Notes: generated by a model not told the origin, from the letters alone. A stretch of 64,000 bases of DNA from UBA4644 sp964541085 (GCA_964541085.1 CAZIPA010000004.1:1-64000), one strand, 5' to 3'. Shown: positions 39,710-48,118, counted from the first letter of the stretch. Translations and numbers: made by a program.

Positions 39710-40570
39710 ATGGAACCTCAAAAATTCACCACCGTCATCCAACCGAAAACCGGCTGGTTTGACCTGAAGCTCAAGGAAGTTTTTGCCTATCGGGATCTGA
39801 TTTTCCTGTTTGTCAAGCGGAACTTTGTGTCCAAATACAAGCAGACCATTCTGGGCCCGGCCTGGGCAATCATCCAGCCGCTGCTGACCACCGTTGTGTT
39901 TACGCTGGTGTTCGGCAATATCGCGGGACTGGCCCCCGGCGGCGTGCCGTCCTTCATCTTTTACCTGTCGGGCACGATCCTCTGGACCTATTTTTCCAAC
40001 TGCCTGAGCCAGACCGCCAACACCTTTGTTGCTAACAGCGCCACCATGGGAAAGGTGTATTTCCCCCGACTGGTGATGCCGCTTTCCACGGTGTTTTCCG
40101 AGCTCATCAGTCTGGCCATTCAATATTGCTTCCTGGTGCTGTTTCTGGTGTATTACGCCGTCACCGGGCAGGGGGTGCAGCCCAACGGATGGATTCTGAT
40201 GACACCGCTGCTGGTGCTTCAGCTGGCACTGCTGAGCCTGGGCTTTGGCATCATCATTTCCGCCCTCACCACCAAATACCGGGACTTGGCCATGCTGGTG
40301 GGCTTTGGAAACCAGCTCTGGATGTATGCGACGCCTATTGCCTATGATATGTACAGCTTCAGCGCCTTTGCCCCCGGGGGAACCCTGCACGGCCTGTATA
40401 TGTGCAACCCGGTGACGCCGGTGGTAAACCTGTTCCGCTATGCCTATCTGGGCATCGGCTCGATAGATTGGAAGTATTATTGCATCAGCTGGGTCACTAC
40501 ATTTATCGTGCTTTTTGTGGGCGTAATGCTGTTTAATCGTGTGGAAAAAACCTTTATGGATACCGTGTGA
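39710..40570 (+). CDS. ABC-2 type polysaccharide exporter permease (Wzm/TagG-like)
   Basis: 286 residues, six membrane spans. The amphipathic N-terminus is FAYRDLIFLFVKRNFVSKYKQTILGPAWAIIQPLLTTVVFTLVFG, which is the ABC2_membrane signature for polysaccharide and teichoic-acid exporters. Later spans include LIFPL-like loops replaced by ALLSLGFGIIISAL, and the region NPVTPVVNLFRYAYLG. ATG 39710 is chosen because GGAG lies 8 nt upstream; ATG 39704 is too close. It is coupled to the ATPase gene that follows. It moves lipid-linked polymer across the cytoplasmic membrane. Confidence 0.93.
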   Translation: MEPQKFTTVIQPKTGWFDLKLKEVFAYRDLIFLFVKRNFVSKYKQTILGPAWAIIQPLLTTVVFTLVFGNIAGLAPGGVPSFIFYLSGTILWTYFSNCLSQTANTFVANSATMGKVYFPRLVMPLSTVFSELISLAIQYCFLVLFLVYYAVTGQGVQPNGWILMTPLLVLQLALLSLGFGIIISALTTKYRDLAMLVGFGNQLWMYATPIAYDMYSFSAFAPGGTLHGLYMCNPVTPVVNLFRYAYLGIGSIDWKYYCISWVTTFIVLFVGVMLFNRVEKTFMDTV

Positions 40571-40578
40571 GGCGCAAT

Positions 40579-41850
40579 ATGGACGAAATTGCAATTAAAA
40601 TTGAACATATTTCCAAGGAGTATCGGCTGGGCGCCATCGGCGGCGGAACGCTGCGGGGTGACCTGCAAAGCTGGATGGCCCGCCTCCATGGCAAGGAAGA
40701 CCCCAACAGCAAGATCGGCTCGGACGCAGCCCGGCATATGGGCGAAAAATTTCTGGCGCTGGATGATGTGTCCATCACGGTGAAAAAGGGCGAGGCGCTA
40801 GGCATCATCGGTCACAACGGCGCGGGAAAATCCACGCTGCTCAAGCTGCTGTCCCGGGTGACGGCGCCCACCAGCGGAACCATCAGCTACAATGGCCGCA
40901 TTGCCTCCATGCTGGAGGTGGGAACGGGCTTTCATCCGGAGCTGACCGGGCGGGAAAATGTGTATATGAACGGCGCAATTCTGGGCATGACCCGGGCGGA
41001 AATCGACCGGAAATTTGACCAGATTGTTGAGTTTGCCGAAATGGAGCAGTTTATCGACACACCGGTGAAGCGTTATTCCAGCGGTATGTATGTAAAGCTT
41101 GCCTTTGCCGTGGCGGCGCATCTGGACAGCGAAATCATGGTCATGGACGAGGTTCTGGCCGTGGGCGACATGAAATTTCAGCAGAAGTGCCTGGGAAAAA
41201 TGGGTGACGCCGCCGGCTCCGAGGGCCGCACGGTGTTGTATGTGAGCCACAACATGAATACCATCCGCCAGCTCTGCACCCGCTGCGTGGTGCTTGACCA
41301 CGGCCGTGTCGTCTTTGACGGGGATACGGAGGAGGCGATTGGGATATATGCGAATATGACCAAGGCCCCCAGCATCTTTAATGATTGTTCGGAAATCAAA
41401 CGCAATCACGCAATTATGGATGGGCAGATACATATTAATACTGCTGAGTTTCTGGAAAAAGAAACGCCGGTGTATACAGGAAATGAACCCGTGCGGGTAC
41501 AGATCGGATACACCGCAAAAGCCCCGATTGAAAAAATGGCGTTTCGTATGACGGTGGAGGCGGCAGATAAAACGGCGATCGGCCTTGCAACGACACGCCC
41601 CGTGATCGCAGCGAAGGCGGGAGAAAATACAGCAGAGCTTACGCTTGCGCTGGACTGGCTGGCTCCGGGGAAATACATGGTGAAATTGACGGCCTATTCG
41701 GTAAATCGGTTTGGAACCGACCAGATGCATGATGTGGTGGAAGAGGCGTTTGCCTTTGAAAAAGAACAGAATGCTACAGAGAACAACAATATGGCATGGA
41801 ATCACACTTGGTGGGGATATATGATGTTCCCGGAAATAAGAATTTCCTGA
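40579..41850 (+). CDS. ABC exporter ATPase with C-terminal substrate-recognition domain (Wzt/TagH-like)
   Basis: 423 residues. The nucleotide-binding domain (about 1-245) has Walker A GIIGHNGAGKST, signature RYSSGMYVKLAFAVAA, Walker B IMVMDEVLAVGD and H-loop LYVSHN. A second domain (about 270-415) has the beta-sandwich pattern of the Wzt carbohydrate-binding domain (EPVRVQIGYTAKAPIEKMAF, LALDWLAPGKYMVKLTAYSV). This domain recognises the finished chain terminus, so its specificity may match the terminal decorations made in this locus. ATG 40579 is preferred, with GAGG 6-7 nt upstream; GTG 40567 lies inside the permease gene. Confidence 0.92.
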   Translation: MDEIAIKIEHISKEYRLGAIGGGTLRGDLQSWMARLHGKEDPNSKIGSDAARHMGEKFLALDDVSITVKKGEALGIIGHNGAGKSTLLKLLSRVTAPTSGTISYNGRIASMLEVGTGFHPELTGRENVYMNGAILGMTRAEIDRKFDQIVEFAEMEQFIDTPVKRYSSGMYVKLAFAVAAHLDSEIMVMDEVLAVGDMKFQQKCLGKMGDAAGSEGRTVLYVSHNMNTIRQLCTRCVVLDHGRVVFDGDTEEAIGIYANMTKAPSIFNDCSEIKRNHAIMDGQIHINTAEFLEKETPVYTGNEPVRVQIGYTAKAPIEKMAFRMTVEAADKTAIGLATTRPVIAAKAGENTAELTLALDWLAPGKYMVKLTAYSVNRFGTDQMHDVVEEAFAFEKEQNATENNNMAWNHTWWGYMMFPEIRIS

Positions 41851-41861
41851 AGAGGGCGGCT

Positions 41862-42941
41862 ATGGAAAAAGATATCTTGTACCCGTTGCGAAGACTGCAC
41901 GGCTGCATTTTCGAAATGCAGAAGAAGTGGGAAAGTGCAAAAGCACTGAAGGCACGGCTTTCAAAAGTGGATCACGAAACAGCGTTTTTTGTTTTGTCTC
42001 CGACGCACGGAAACATGGGCGATCATGCGATTGCAGAAGCGGTCGCACGGCTGCTGGATGAAATGAAGATTCGTTATGTGGAAGTGACCACCGCACAGCT
42101 GTCACTGCTTCGGAAATTTGGATACCTGTCGGTAATGGATGAGCATCTGATTCTGGTAAATGGCGGAGGAAATCTGGGGACTCTCTGGCCAGTAGCAGAA
42201 GAGCTATTTCGAAAGCTGATTCAAAAAAACCCACGGGCATCCATTATCTGTCTTCCAAACACGATTTATTATGAAAACACGGAATATGGAAAACGGGAAC
42301 TGGAAAAATCCAGACGGATTTATAATGCACATCCGCACCTGACTTTGTGCGCACGGGAAAAGATTTCCTATGAACTGATGCGAAGAATTTACAAAAATGT
42401 TCTGCTGATTCCTGATATGGCCCTGTCGTTGAATCACTGTACAGAAGGGCAAAAGCGCAGCGGCTGTATGCTTTGCCTTCGTTCCGACCGGGAAAAAACC
42501 ATTACGGCAGAAGTAGAAGCGGAGCTGACGATGCGTGTGGAAGAATTGTTTGAAGAAAATTATCGGCGCTCGGATATGAATATCGGAAGGCATGTATCAC
42601 TATGCGATAGGCCGGCAACGCTGGAAGAGAAATATGCGGAGTTTCGCACTGCGGAACTGGTCATTACCGATCGTCTGCACGGAATGATTTTTGCCGCGAT
42701 TACGGGTACACCGTGCATTGTAATCAACAGTAAAAGCCCAAAGGTGAGAGGCTGCTATGAATGGATTCGTGAACTCAAATACATCAAATTTGCGGATAGT
42801 GTTGAACAAATACCGGCCATTTACCGTCAGATTCAGCGTGAACGCAATGTGTATGACAATGAAAAAATGCTGCCCCTTTATGAGGAGCTGAAGCAAACAA
42901 TTCATCAGGAAATGAAAGCGGTGTGTTCATGCCAAAAATAA
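41862..42941 (+). CDS. Polysaccharide pyruvyl transferase family protein
   Basis: 359 residues of the CsaB/WcaK superfamily with a GT-B fold. Key segments are THGNMGDHAIAEAVARLL (about 48-65), LVNGGGNLGTLWP, NPRASIICLPNT and the conserved TDRLHGMIFAAITGTPCIV in the C-terminal half. These enzymes use phosphoenolpyruvate to add a ketal pyruvate to a sugar. That can serve as a cell-wall anchor for SLH-domain proteins or as a negative charge on the capsule. ATG 41862 follows GAGGGCGG. Its last codons overlap the GT2 remnant at 42929. Confidence 0.88.
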   Translation: MEKDILYPLRRLHGCIFEMQKKWESAKALKARLSKVDHETAFFVLSPTHGNMGDHAIAEAVARLLDEMKIRYVEVTTAQLSLLRKFGYLSVMDEHLILVNGGGNLGTLWPVAEELFRKLIQKNPRASIICLPNTIYYENTEYGKRELEKSRRIYNAHPHLTLCAREKISYELMRRIYKNVLLIPDMALSLNHCTEGQKRSGCMLCLRSDREKTITAEVEAELTMRVEELFEENYRRSDMNIGRHVSLCDRPATLEEKYAEFRTAELVITDRLHGMIFAAITGTPCIVINSKSPKVRGCYEWIRELKYIKFADSVEQIPAIYRQIQRERNVYDNEKMLPLYEELKQTIHQEMKAVCSCQK

Positions 42942-43015
42942 CAGTGATCGTCCCGGCTTACAGGGTCGAAAGGTATCTGAACGAATGTGTAGACAGCATT
43001 CTCTGCCTGAAATGA
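42929..43015 (+). pseudogene. Truncated glycosyltransferase family 2 remnant, 28 aa
   Basis: ATG 42929 starts the frame PKITVIVPAYRVERYLNECV followed by DSILCLK and stop TGA 43015. The first 25 residues are an unmistakable GT2 N-terminus, close to the protein at 38621 (ISIIVPVYRAEQYL, ACVDSIL). The match stops abruptly after the DSIL codons, marking a deletion junction near 43000. The TGA overlaps the ATG of the metallophosphoesterase (ATGA), so translation of the remnant may now feed ribosomes into that gene. No other part of the lost gene remains nearby. Confidence 0.85.
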
Positions 43016-43881
43016 CCCGCCGCAATTTCCTCCCACTCCTGGCGGGGGTGGTGGCGCTTGCGCTGCTGCTTTCCGTTGTGCTGTGTGCCGTGTGGGTTCG
43101 GACGGTGCATTACACGGTTGCGCTGGAGGGCGTGACGACGCCGGTATATGCAGTGATTCTTTCCGATCTCCATGGGCGGGAGTTTGGAGAAAGCAATGCC
43201 CGCCTGATCCGGAAAATTGCGGTGGAAGCGCCGGATGTGATCTTCCTTGTGGGTGATCTGCTGGATGGCACGGCGGAGACGGAGGATGTGTCCCGGCTGC
43301 TGGAGCTGATTTCCTCCCTGAATGCGCTGGCACCGGTGTATTTTGCCCCCGGCAATCATGAGCTGAAGTATATGGAGCGGGATGAGACGCTGCTGACCCG
43401 GGTGGCTTCGGCGGGAGCTGTTGTCGTCAACGACAGCTTTGTGGATACGGAAATCGCCGGTCAGCCGCTGCGTATCGGTGGAACCATGGGTCATGCCTTT
43501 CCCTTTGGCCGCACCATGGAGGTTTATCAGGCCTCGCCGGAATATCAGTTTCTCACGGCATTTCAACAGACGGACACCCCCACCATCTGTCTGGCCCATA
43601 TGCCGGACACCTTTATTTTTAACGGTGCGTATCAGGCGTGGCGTGTGGATCTGGTGCTGTCCGGCCATACCCATGGGGGTCTTGTGCGACTGCCGCTGAT
43701 CGGCGGACTGTATGCGCCCATGCAGGGCTTTTTCCCACCCTATGACCGGGGCCTGTTTTCGCTGGGAGAGCAGATGCAGCTCCTCCTCACCTCCGGTCTT
43801 GCGGGGTATGGATGGATTCCCCGTGTCAACAATCCGCCGGAGATCGTGGTGGCAGACCTGATCCCCAAAACCGATTCATGA
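43012..43881 (+). CDS. Membrane-anchored metallophosphoesterase
   Basis: 289 residues with one N-terminal membrane span (about 6-27, LPLLAGVVALALLLSVVLCAVW) and a calcineurin-like phosphoesterase domain outside or facing out: VILSDLHGREFG (metal Asp and His), LVGDLLDG, FAPGNHELKY, LAHMPD and SGHTHGG. All five metal-binding blocks are present. The family includes YkuE/YaeI-type lipid or phosphodiester hydrolases. I chose ATG 43012 (MTRRNF), which overlaps the remnant stop; a frame extension to 42985 is only deletion-junction sequence. Normal G+C codon use resumes here, so this is the right edge of the variable region. Confidence 0.88.
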   Translation: MTRRNFLPLLAGVVALALLLSVVLCAVWVRTVHYTVALEGVTTPVYAVILSDLHGREFGESNARLIRKIAVEAPDVIFLVGDLLDGTAETEDVSRLLELISSLNALAPVYFAPGNHELKYMERDETLLTRVASAGAVVVNDSFVDTEIAGQPLRIGGTMGHAFPFGRTMEVYQASPEYQFLTAFQQTDTPTICLAHMPDTFIFNGAYQAWRVDLVLSGHTHGGLVRLPLIGGLYAPMQGFFPPYDRGLFSLGEQMQLLLTSGLAGYGWIPRVNNPPEIVVADLIPKTDS

Positions 43882-43891
43882 GGTATTTTTG

Positions 43892-45076
43892 ATGAACACC
43901 AATGCAAATGCGCAGCTGGCCGCCCTCCTGCGGGATTTTGTACAGGGCAGCACGGAACCGGCACCCGCCTGGGAGCCCGATGCCCTCTGGCCGCTGGCCG
44001 CCCGGCAGAATCTCCTGCCGGTGCTCGCCTATGAAAACAAGCGCCGAAAGCTGTTTTCGGAGGAAACTGTGTGCCGCCGTCTGGACGGACTGCTGTATGG
44101 AACCGTGGCGGGGATGATTAACCGCTGTGCGGATTTTGAAACGCTGTCCGCCGTGCTGACCGAGCAGGGAATCGAGCATATGCCGGTGAAGGGCTATTAT
44201 CTTCGCCGGCTGTATCCGCTGCCCGAGACACGCACCTTTGGCGACATTGATTTTCTCATTCATGCGGAGGATCGGCAGAAGACTCACGCCCTGATGCAGT
44301 CGCTGGGATATGCGGTGGAGCACGACTGGGAGCCCACCTTTTCCTACCGGAAGGGTGCGGAATATTATGAGATTCACACCAACCTCATGGACGGCAATCT
44401 GGATGAGCGGGCAGACCTGCAAGCCTATTTTGCCTCGGCGTGGGAGCACGCACAGCCGGAGACGGGTCTGCGCTTTCAGCCGGAGCGGGAGTTTCATCTG
44501 ATTTACATCATCTGCCATCTGGCAAAGCATCTTTACGGCGGCGGCGCGGGTTTGCGGATGTATCTGGATGTGGCCTTTTATACAAAGGATCTGGATGGAG
44601 TGCTGGACTGGCAGTACATCCGGCAGGAGCTTTCCCGGCTGGGGCTGGAGGACTTTTTCTGCACGGTGATGAATGCCTGCCGGGTGTGGTTTGGCATGGA
44701 AACCTGCTGCGTATTGCCGGAGCCGCAATCTGCCCTGTTGGAGGAGCTGCTGGCCTATACGCTGGATTCCGACCTGTTCGGCCATTCCCGGGATCATTCT
44801 GTGGTGCAGCTGCGGAACGAAGGGAAGGACGGCGGGGAAAAACCCTCCCGCTTCCGTCTGATCTGCAAAAGAATCTTTCCGCCCGCCGGGGAGATCGAGA
44901 GCCGATATACCTTTTTGCAGGGGCGGCACTGGCTGCTGCCGCTGGCCTGGGTGGTGCGGCTGTTTTCCAATCTGAAGCTGCTGCCCCGCCAACTGCGCCA
45001 TCTGCGGCAGGTGTCCCGGGCGGATGCCGGAACGGTGAGCGCCTACGATCGCCTTATGCGGGGCATCGGACTGTAA
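43892..45076 (+). CDS. Nucleotidyltransferase family protein (NTP_transf_5)
   Basis: A 394-residue cytosolic protein. The nucleotidyltransferase core is MPVKGYYLRRLYPLPETRTFGDIDFLIH (about 95-122), with the GDxD metal pair typical of the Nucleotid_trans/NTP_transf_5 group often found in capsule and exopolysaccharide loci. The rest is helical, with EYYEIHTNLM and EFHLIYIICHLAKHL. No reaction is established for the family. ATG 43892 follows GAGG by 8 nt; an in-frame TTG 43889 is rejected. It is 10 bp after the phosphoesterase and closes the transcription unit at the terminator 45104. Confidence 0.8.
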   Translation: MNTNANAQLAALLRDFVQGSTEPAPAWEPDALWPLAARQNLLPVLAYENKRRKLFSEETVCRRLDGLLYGTVAGMINRCADFETLSAVLTEQGIEHMPVKGYYLRRLYPLPETRTFGDIDFLIHAEDRQKTHALMQSLGYAVEHDWEPTFSYRKGAEYYEIHTNLMDGNLDERADLQAYFASAWEHAQPETGLRFQPEREFHLIYIICHLAKHLYGGGAGLRMYLDVAFYTKDLDGVLDWQYIRQELSRLGLEDFFCTVMNACRVWFGMETCCVLPEPQSALLEELLAYTLDSDLFGHSRDHSVVQLRNEGKDGGEKPSRFRLICKRIFPPAGEIESRYTFLQGRHWLLPLAWVVRLFSNLKLLPRQLRHLRQVSRADAGTVSAYDRLMRGIGL

Positions 45077-45094
45077 ACCGCCATTTCTGAAGAA

Positions 45095-45145
45095 AAGAAA
45101 AACGCCTCCGCGGGCCGGATGATGGCTGCGGAGGCATTGCTTTTT
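45095..45145. terminator. Bidirectional terminator ending the capsule transcription unit and folD
   Basis: GCCTCCGC (45104-45111) pairs with GCGGAGGC (45128-45135). The plus side has GCTTTTTGC and the minus side GTTTTTCTTTTC. It lies between two convergent genes. Confidence 0.85.
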
Positions 45146-45149
45146 GCGG

Positions 45150-45989
45150 TTATTTCATGTGTTTTTTGGCCAGAGCCAGCACATTTTTCATGAGAATCGC
45201 CCGGGTCATGGGGCCGACACCGCCGGGAACCGGGGTGATACAGGCGGCCTTTTCCGCCACGGCATCAAACACCACATCGCCGCAGAGCTTGCCTTCCGGC
45301 GAACGATTGATGGCCACATCAATCACAACGGCCCCTTCCCTGATATGCTCGGCGGTAATCAGACCCGGCTTGCCCACGGCGGAGACCAGAATATCCGCCC
45401 GGCGGGTTTCCTCCATCAGATCGGGCGTGGCCGAGTGGCAGATGGTGACGGTGCCGTTTTCCCGCAGCAGCAAAAGGGCCATGGGCTTGCCCACGATGTT
45501 GGAGCGTCCCAGCACCACACAGCGCTTTCCGGCGGGAGAAATGTGATATTCCTCCAGCAGCGCCATCACACCGGCGGGGGTACAGGGCCAGACCGGCGGT
45601 TCGCCGGTGAGCATCCGGCCGGTATTTTCCGGATGAAAGGCATCGGCATCCTTGTCCGGCGCAATGGCGGTGAGCACCGCCTGACTGTCAATATGCCGGG
45701 GAAGCGGCAGCTGCACCAGAATGCCGTCCACGGCGGGATCGGCGTTCAGCCGGGCAATGAGCTCCAGCAGCGCCTGCTGGGTCGTGTCCTCCGGCAGAGG
45801 ATAGCCGAAGCTGCGGATGCCGCACTGGGCACAGTCCTTTTCCTTATTGCGCACATACACTGCGGAGGCGGGGTCATTCCCCACCAGAATCACCGCCAGA
45901 CCCGGCTGACGGGGAAGGGCAGCGGCCTCTTCCGCCACCTGCAAACGCACTTTTTTGGCCAGCGCCTTGCCATCCATAATGATTGCCAT
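45150..45989 (-). CDS. folD: Bifunctional methylene-THF dehydrogenase / methenyl-THF cyclohydrolase
   Basis: 279 residues, normal FolD length. It interconverts 5,10-methylene-THF and 10-formyl-THF in one-carbon metabolism. Visible are the catalytic Tyr/Lys region SAVYVRNKEKDCAQCGI, GILVQLPLPRHI, the NADP-binding part KRCVVLGRSNIVGKPMALLLL, ATVTICHS-like segment GTVTICHSAT and the conserved GGVGPMTRAILMKNVL near the C-terminus. The promoter TTGCGC-17-TATTGT lies at 46063-46035. It is monocistronic and convergent with the nucleotidyltransferase gene. Enzyme acts in the cytosol. Confidence 0.97.
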   Translation of the reverse strand: MAIIMDGKALAKKVRLQVAEEAAALPRQPGLAVILVGNDPASAVYVRNKEKDCAQCGIRSFGYPLPEDTTQQALLELIARLNADPAVDGILVQLPLPRHIDSQAVLTAIAPDKDADAFHPENTGRMLTGEPPVWPCTPAGVMALLEEYHISPAGKRCVVLGRSNIVGKPMALLLLRENGTVTICHSATPDLMEETRRADILVSAVGKPGLITAEHIREGAVVIDVAINRSPEGKLCGDVVFDAVAEKAACITPVPGGVGPMTRAILMKNVLALAKKHMK

Positions 45990-46034
45990 ATGCCTGCTCC
46001 TTTTTGCTCATGGAAGGATATTTTACTGTTTATC

Positions 46035-46063
46035 ACAATAGCACATTTTTTGGGCAAGCGCAA
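46035..46063 (-). promoter_or_regulatory. Promoter of folD
   Basis: Minus-strand TTGCGC (46063-46058), a 17-bp spacer and TATTGT (46040-46035), 46 bp before the ATG. Confidence 0.65.
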
Positions 46064-46144
46064 CAGAAAAGCGAAAATTCTGCCGAAAGCCGGAACATGA
46101 ATACTTCAAAATCTTAAATTATTTCCGGAATGGACGAAAAGTTC

Positions 46145-46173
46145 TTTTCTTTTCCCGGGGAGCATGGTATAAT
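46145..46173 (+). promoter_or_regulatory. Promoter of the DivIVA-like gene
   Basis: TATAAT (46168-46173) with a weak -35 TTTTCT at 46145-46150, spacer 17 bp. It lies 65 bp before the ATG. Confidence 0.6.
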
Positions 46174-46237
46174 CTACAGTATTAGGTGAAATCAACGCAG
46201 GTTGAATATCCTGCCTGCATGGAAATGAGGGATCCTT

Positions 46238-47086
46238 ATGGAAGGACAGAGCTTTCATACATCGCTGCTGGGCGGCTTTCGCAAGAAGGATGTGATCCGC
46301 TATCTGGCGGAGGAAAAGCAGCGTCAGGAGGAAACGCTGGCGCAGCTGCGGGAAAAGCTGGAGGACATGGAACAGTCGGCCTCTGCCTCGGCAGCCGACC
46401 AGACCGAACGCTGGAAAAATGAGGCGCTGCAAGCCCGCATCGCAGAGCTTCAGGCGGAAAATGACAGACAGGCGCAGCAGCTGCAAACATTGCGTGATGC
46501 GGCAGAGCGCTGTGTGCAGCAGGCCCGGGAGATGGATGCTCTCCGGGATCAGCTTCACGGTCTGGAAAACGCCCGGGAAGAAAGCCCGGATGCCGATGCG
46601 CTGACTGCGGCGCAGGAGCGCTGTGCCCAGCTGGAGGCCCAGCTGGAGCAGCTGCAAAGCCGGGGCGTTTCCGCCCAGGAGGAACGGCTGCACAGCCTTT
46701 GCAGCAAGCTGGAGCAGGTGCTGGAGCTGTTGGATAAGGCGGCAGACGGCCCCCGCCATGTGATCTGCTATCCGGTTTCGTCGGAGGAGCGGGAGCTGCT
46801 GCTGGGCACCAATCTGGCCGCCCGGACGGTAGAGGCGGAGCCGGAAGAACCGGGAGTGCCGGAAGTCACGGAAGCGCTGCCGGAAGAGCTGCCGGAAGAA
46901 ATCCCGGAAATGCCGGAGGAGCCGGAAGCGCCGGAGAAAGTGCCGCAGGAGCCTGCCGTCCCGGAAGAAACGCCGGAAGAAAAGCCGGAAGAAATCCCGG
47001 AAGAAACGCCGGAGACCGAACACCCCCAGAGCGGAGACGAGCCGGTGTCCCGCCTGATGGAACGGGTGCGAGGCTGGCGCAGATAA
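46238..47086 (+). CDS. DivIVA-like coiled-coil protein with acidic PEE-repeat tail
   Basis: 282 residues. The N-terminus SFHTSLLGGFRKKDVIRYLAE resembles the membrane-binding start of DivIVA-type proteins (GF-x-KKDV-x-YL). A long coiled coil follows (about 25-175, rich in Gln, Glu, Ala and Leu heptads). After a short ordered stretch (RHVICYPVSSEERELLLG) comes a Pro-Glu repeat tract at about 205-268, with units of the form PEExPEE. The C-terminus is basic (LMERVRGWRR). It may mark cell poles or septa or scaffold other proteins. The domain assignment rests on the first 25 residues only. It precedes the E2-like gene by 52 bp. Confidence 0.65.
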   Translation: MEGQSFHTSLLGGFRKKDVIRYLAEEKQRQEETLAQLREKLEDMEQSASASAADQTERWKNEALQARIAELQAENDRQAQQLQTLRDAAERCVQQAREMDALRDQLHGLENAREESPDADALTAAQERCAQLEAQLEQLQSRGVSAQEERLHSLCSKLEQVLELLDKAADGPRHVICYPVSSEERELLLGTNLAARTVEAEPEEPGVPEVTEALPEELPEEIPEMPEEPEAPEKVPQEPAVPEETPEEKPEEIPEETPETEHPQSGDEPVSRLMERVRGWRR

Positions 47087-47138
47087 GCAGAAGAAACAGG
47101 GGAAAGGAGAGGCAGGACAAGCCCTGCCGAGAACTGCA

Positions 47139-47999
47139 ATGTATTCCAAACGGAAAAATGCCCGCTGCCTGAAAACGCTGACCCCCTTTGAACGGGTCAT
47201 GGGCCACATCATGCCCAAGCGCAGCGATGCCCAGGTCTATTACAGCGACGATATCGACTGTGAGATTCTGGACGAATATATCGAAAAGAAAAAGGCGGAG
47301 GGCATCGAGCTCACCTATCTGGACATTTTCACGGCGGCCACGGTGCGGCTGTATGCCAAACGCCCGGCGCTGAATCGCTTTATCATGGGCGGACGCACCT
47401 TTGCCAACGATCAGATTTATGTCTCCATGGCGGTAAAAAAGCTGCTGCGGGACAATGCCGACGAGACTACCATCAAGGTGCCCTTCACCGGTCATGAGAC
47501 GATCTTTCAGGTGCGGGAAAAAATGCACGCCATCATCTATGATCAGAAGGGCATGGAAAAGGCCAACGACACCGACCGGGTGGCCCGCCTGATGCGCATC
47601 ATGCCCAACTGGATTCTGCGCTTTGCCTTCTGGTTGATCCGCCATCTGGACAATTGCAGTATGCTCCCCGCCAGTCTGGTGCAGGTGAGCCCCTTCCACA
47701 CCAGCGTGTTCATCACCTATCTGAAGTCGCTGGGCATCCCGGGCATCTATCATCACTGCTACGATCTGGGCACGGTGGGCCAGTTTATCGCCGTGGGCAA
47801 GGAGCGCAAGATCCCCGTCATCGACCGGAAAACCGGCGAGGTGCGCCCGGGCAAGGTCATTACCATGATGGTGGTGGCAGACGAGCGTGTGTGTGACGGC
47901 CTGTATTATGCCCGCTCCATGCGCCTGTACCGGCGGATGCTGGAGAATCCGGCCAGCCTGGAGGAACCGCTGGAAGAGATCGAAAAAGACATCGACTAA
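47139..47999 (+). CDS. Stand-alone 2-oxoacid dehydrogenase E2-type acyltransferase domain
   Basis: 286 residues corresponding to the catalytic domain of dihydrolipoamide acyltransferases, without lipoyl or E1-binding domains. Features are DAQVYYSDDIDC, LTYLDIFTAATVRLYAKRPALNRFIMGG, SPFHTSVFITYLKSLG and the C-terminal MMVVADERVCDGLYYARSM. The last corresponds to the DHRxxDG catalytic motif, but His is replaced by Glu, so classical acyl transfer is doubtful. No E1 or E3 genes are nearby. A hairpin (GGCAGG/CCTGCC) lies just before ATG 47139. The function is unknown despite the clear fold. Confidence 0.75.
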   Translation: MYSKRKNARCLKTLTPFERVMGHIMPKRSDAQVYYSDDIDCEILDEYIEKKKAEGIELTYLDIFTAATVRLYAKRPALNRFIMGGRTFANDQIYVSMAVKKLLRDNADETTIKVPFTGHETIFQVREKMHAIIYDQKGMEKANDTDRVARLMRIMPNWILRFAFWLIRHLDNCSMLPASLVQVSPFHTSVFITYLKSLGIPGIYHHCYDLGTVGQFIAVGKERKIPVIDRKTGEVRPGKVITMMVVADERVCDGLYYARSMRLYRRMLENPASLEEPLEEIEKDID

Positions 48000-48015
48000 A
48001 TCATTTTTTCGAAAT

Positions 48016-48065
48016 TAAAGCAAATCAGCGTTGAAAGCAGCCTGCTTTTTGACGCTGATTTTCTT
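48016..48065 (+). terminator. Terminator of the E2-like gene
   Basis: AAATCAGCGT pairs with ACGCTGATTT around a loop of about 18 nt, followed by TCTTTTG. It lies about 20 bp after the stop codon. Confidence 0.75.
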
Positions 48066-48089
48066 TTGCAAGTCTTTTTTGAAAACCGG

Positions 48090-48118
48090 TTGATTTTTGC
48101 AGGGAAAGGGCCTACAAT
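48090..48118 (+). promoter_or_regulatory. Promoter of glnN
   Basis: TTGATT (48090-48095), a 17-bp spacer and TACAAT (48113-48118), 44 bp before the ATG. Confidence 0.75.

Noticed and set aside
46850..47050. Short repeated units resembling a tandem-repeat or CRISPR-like array
   Set aside because: They are in-frame codons of a Pro-Glu repeat in one protein; no constant spacer or repeat length.
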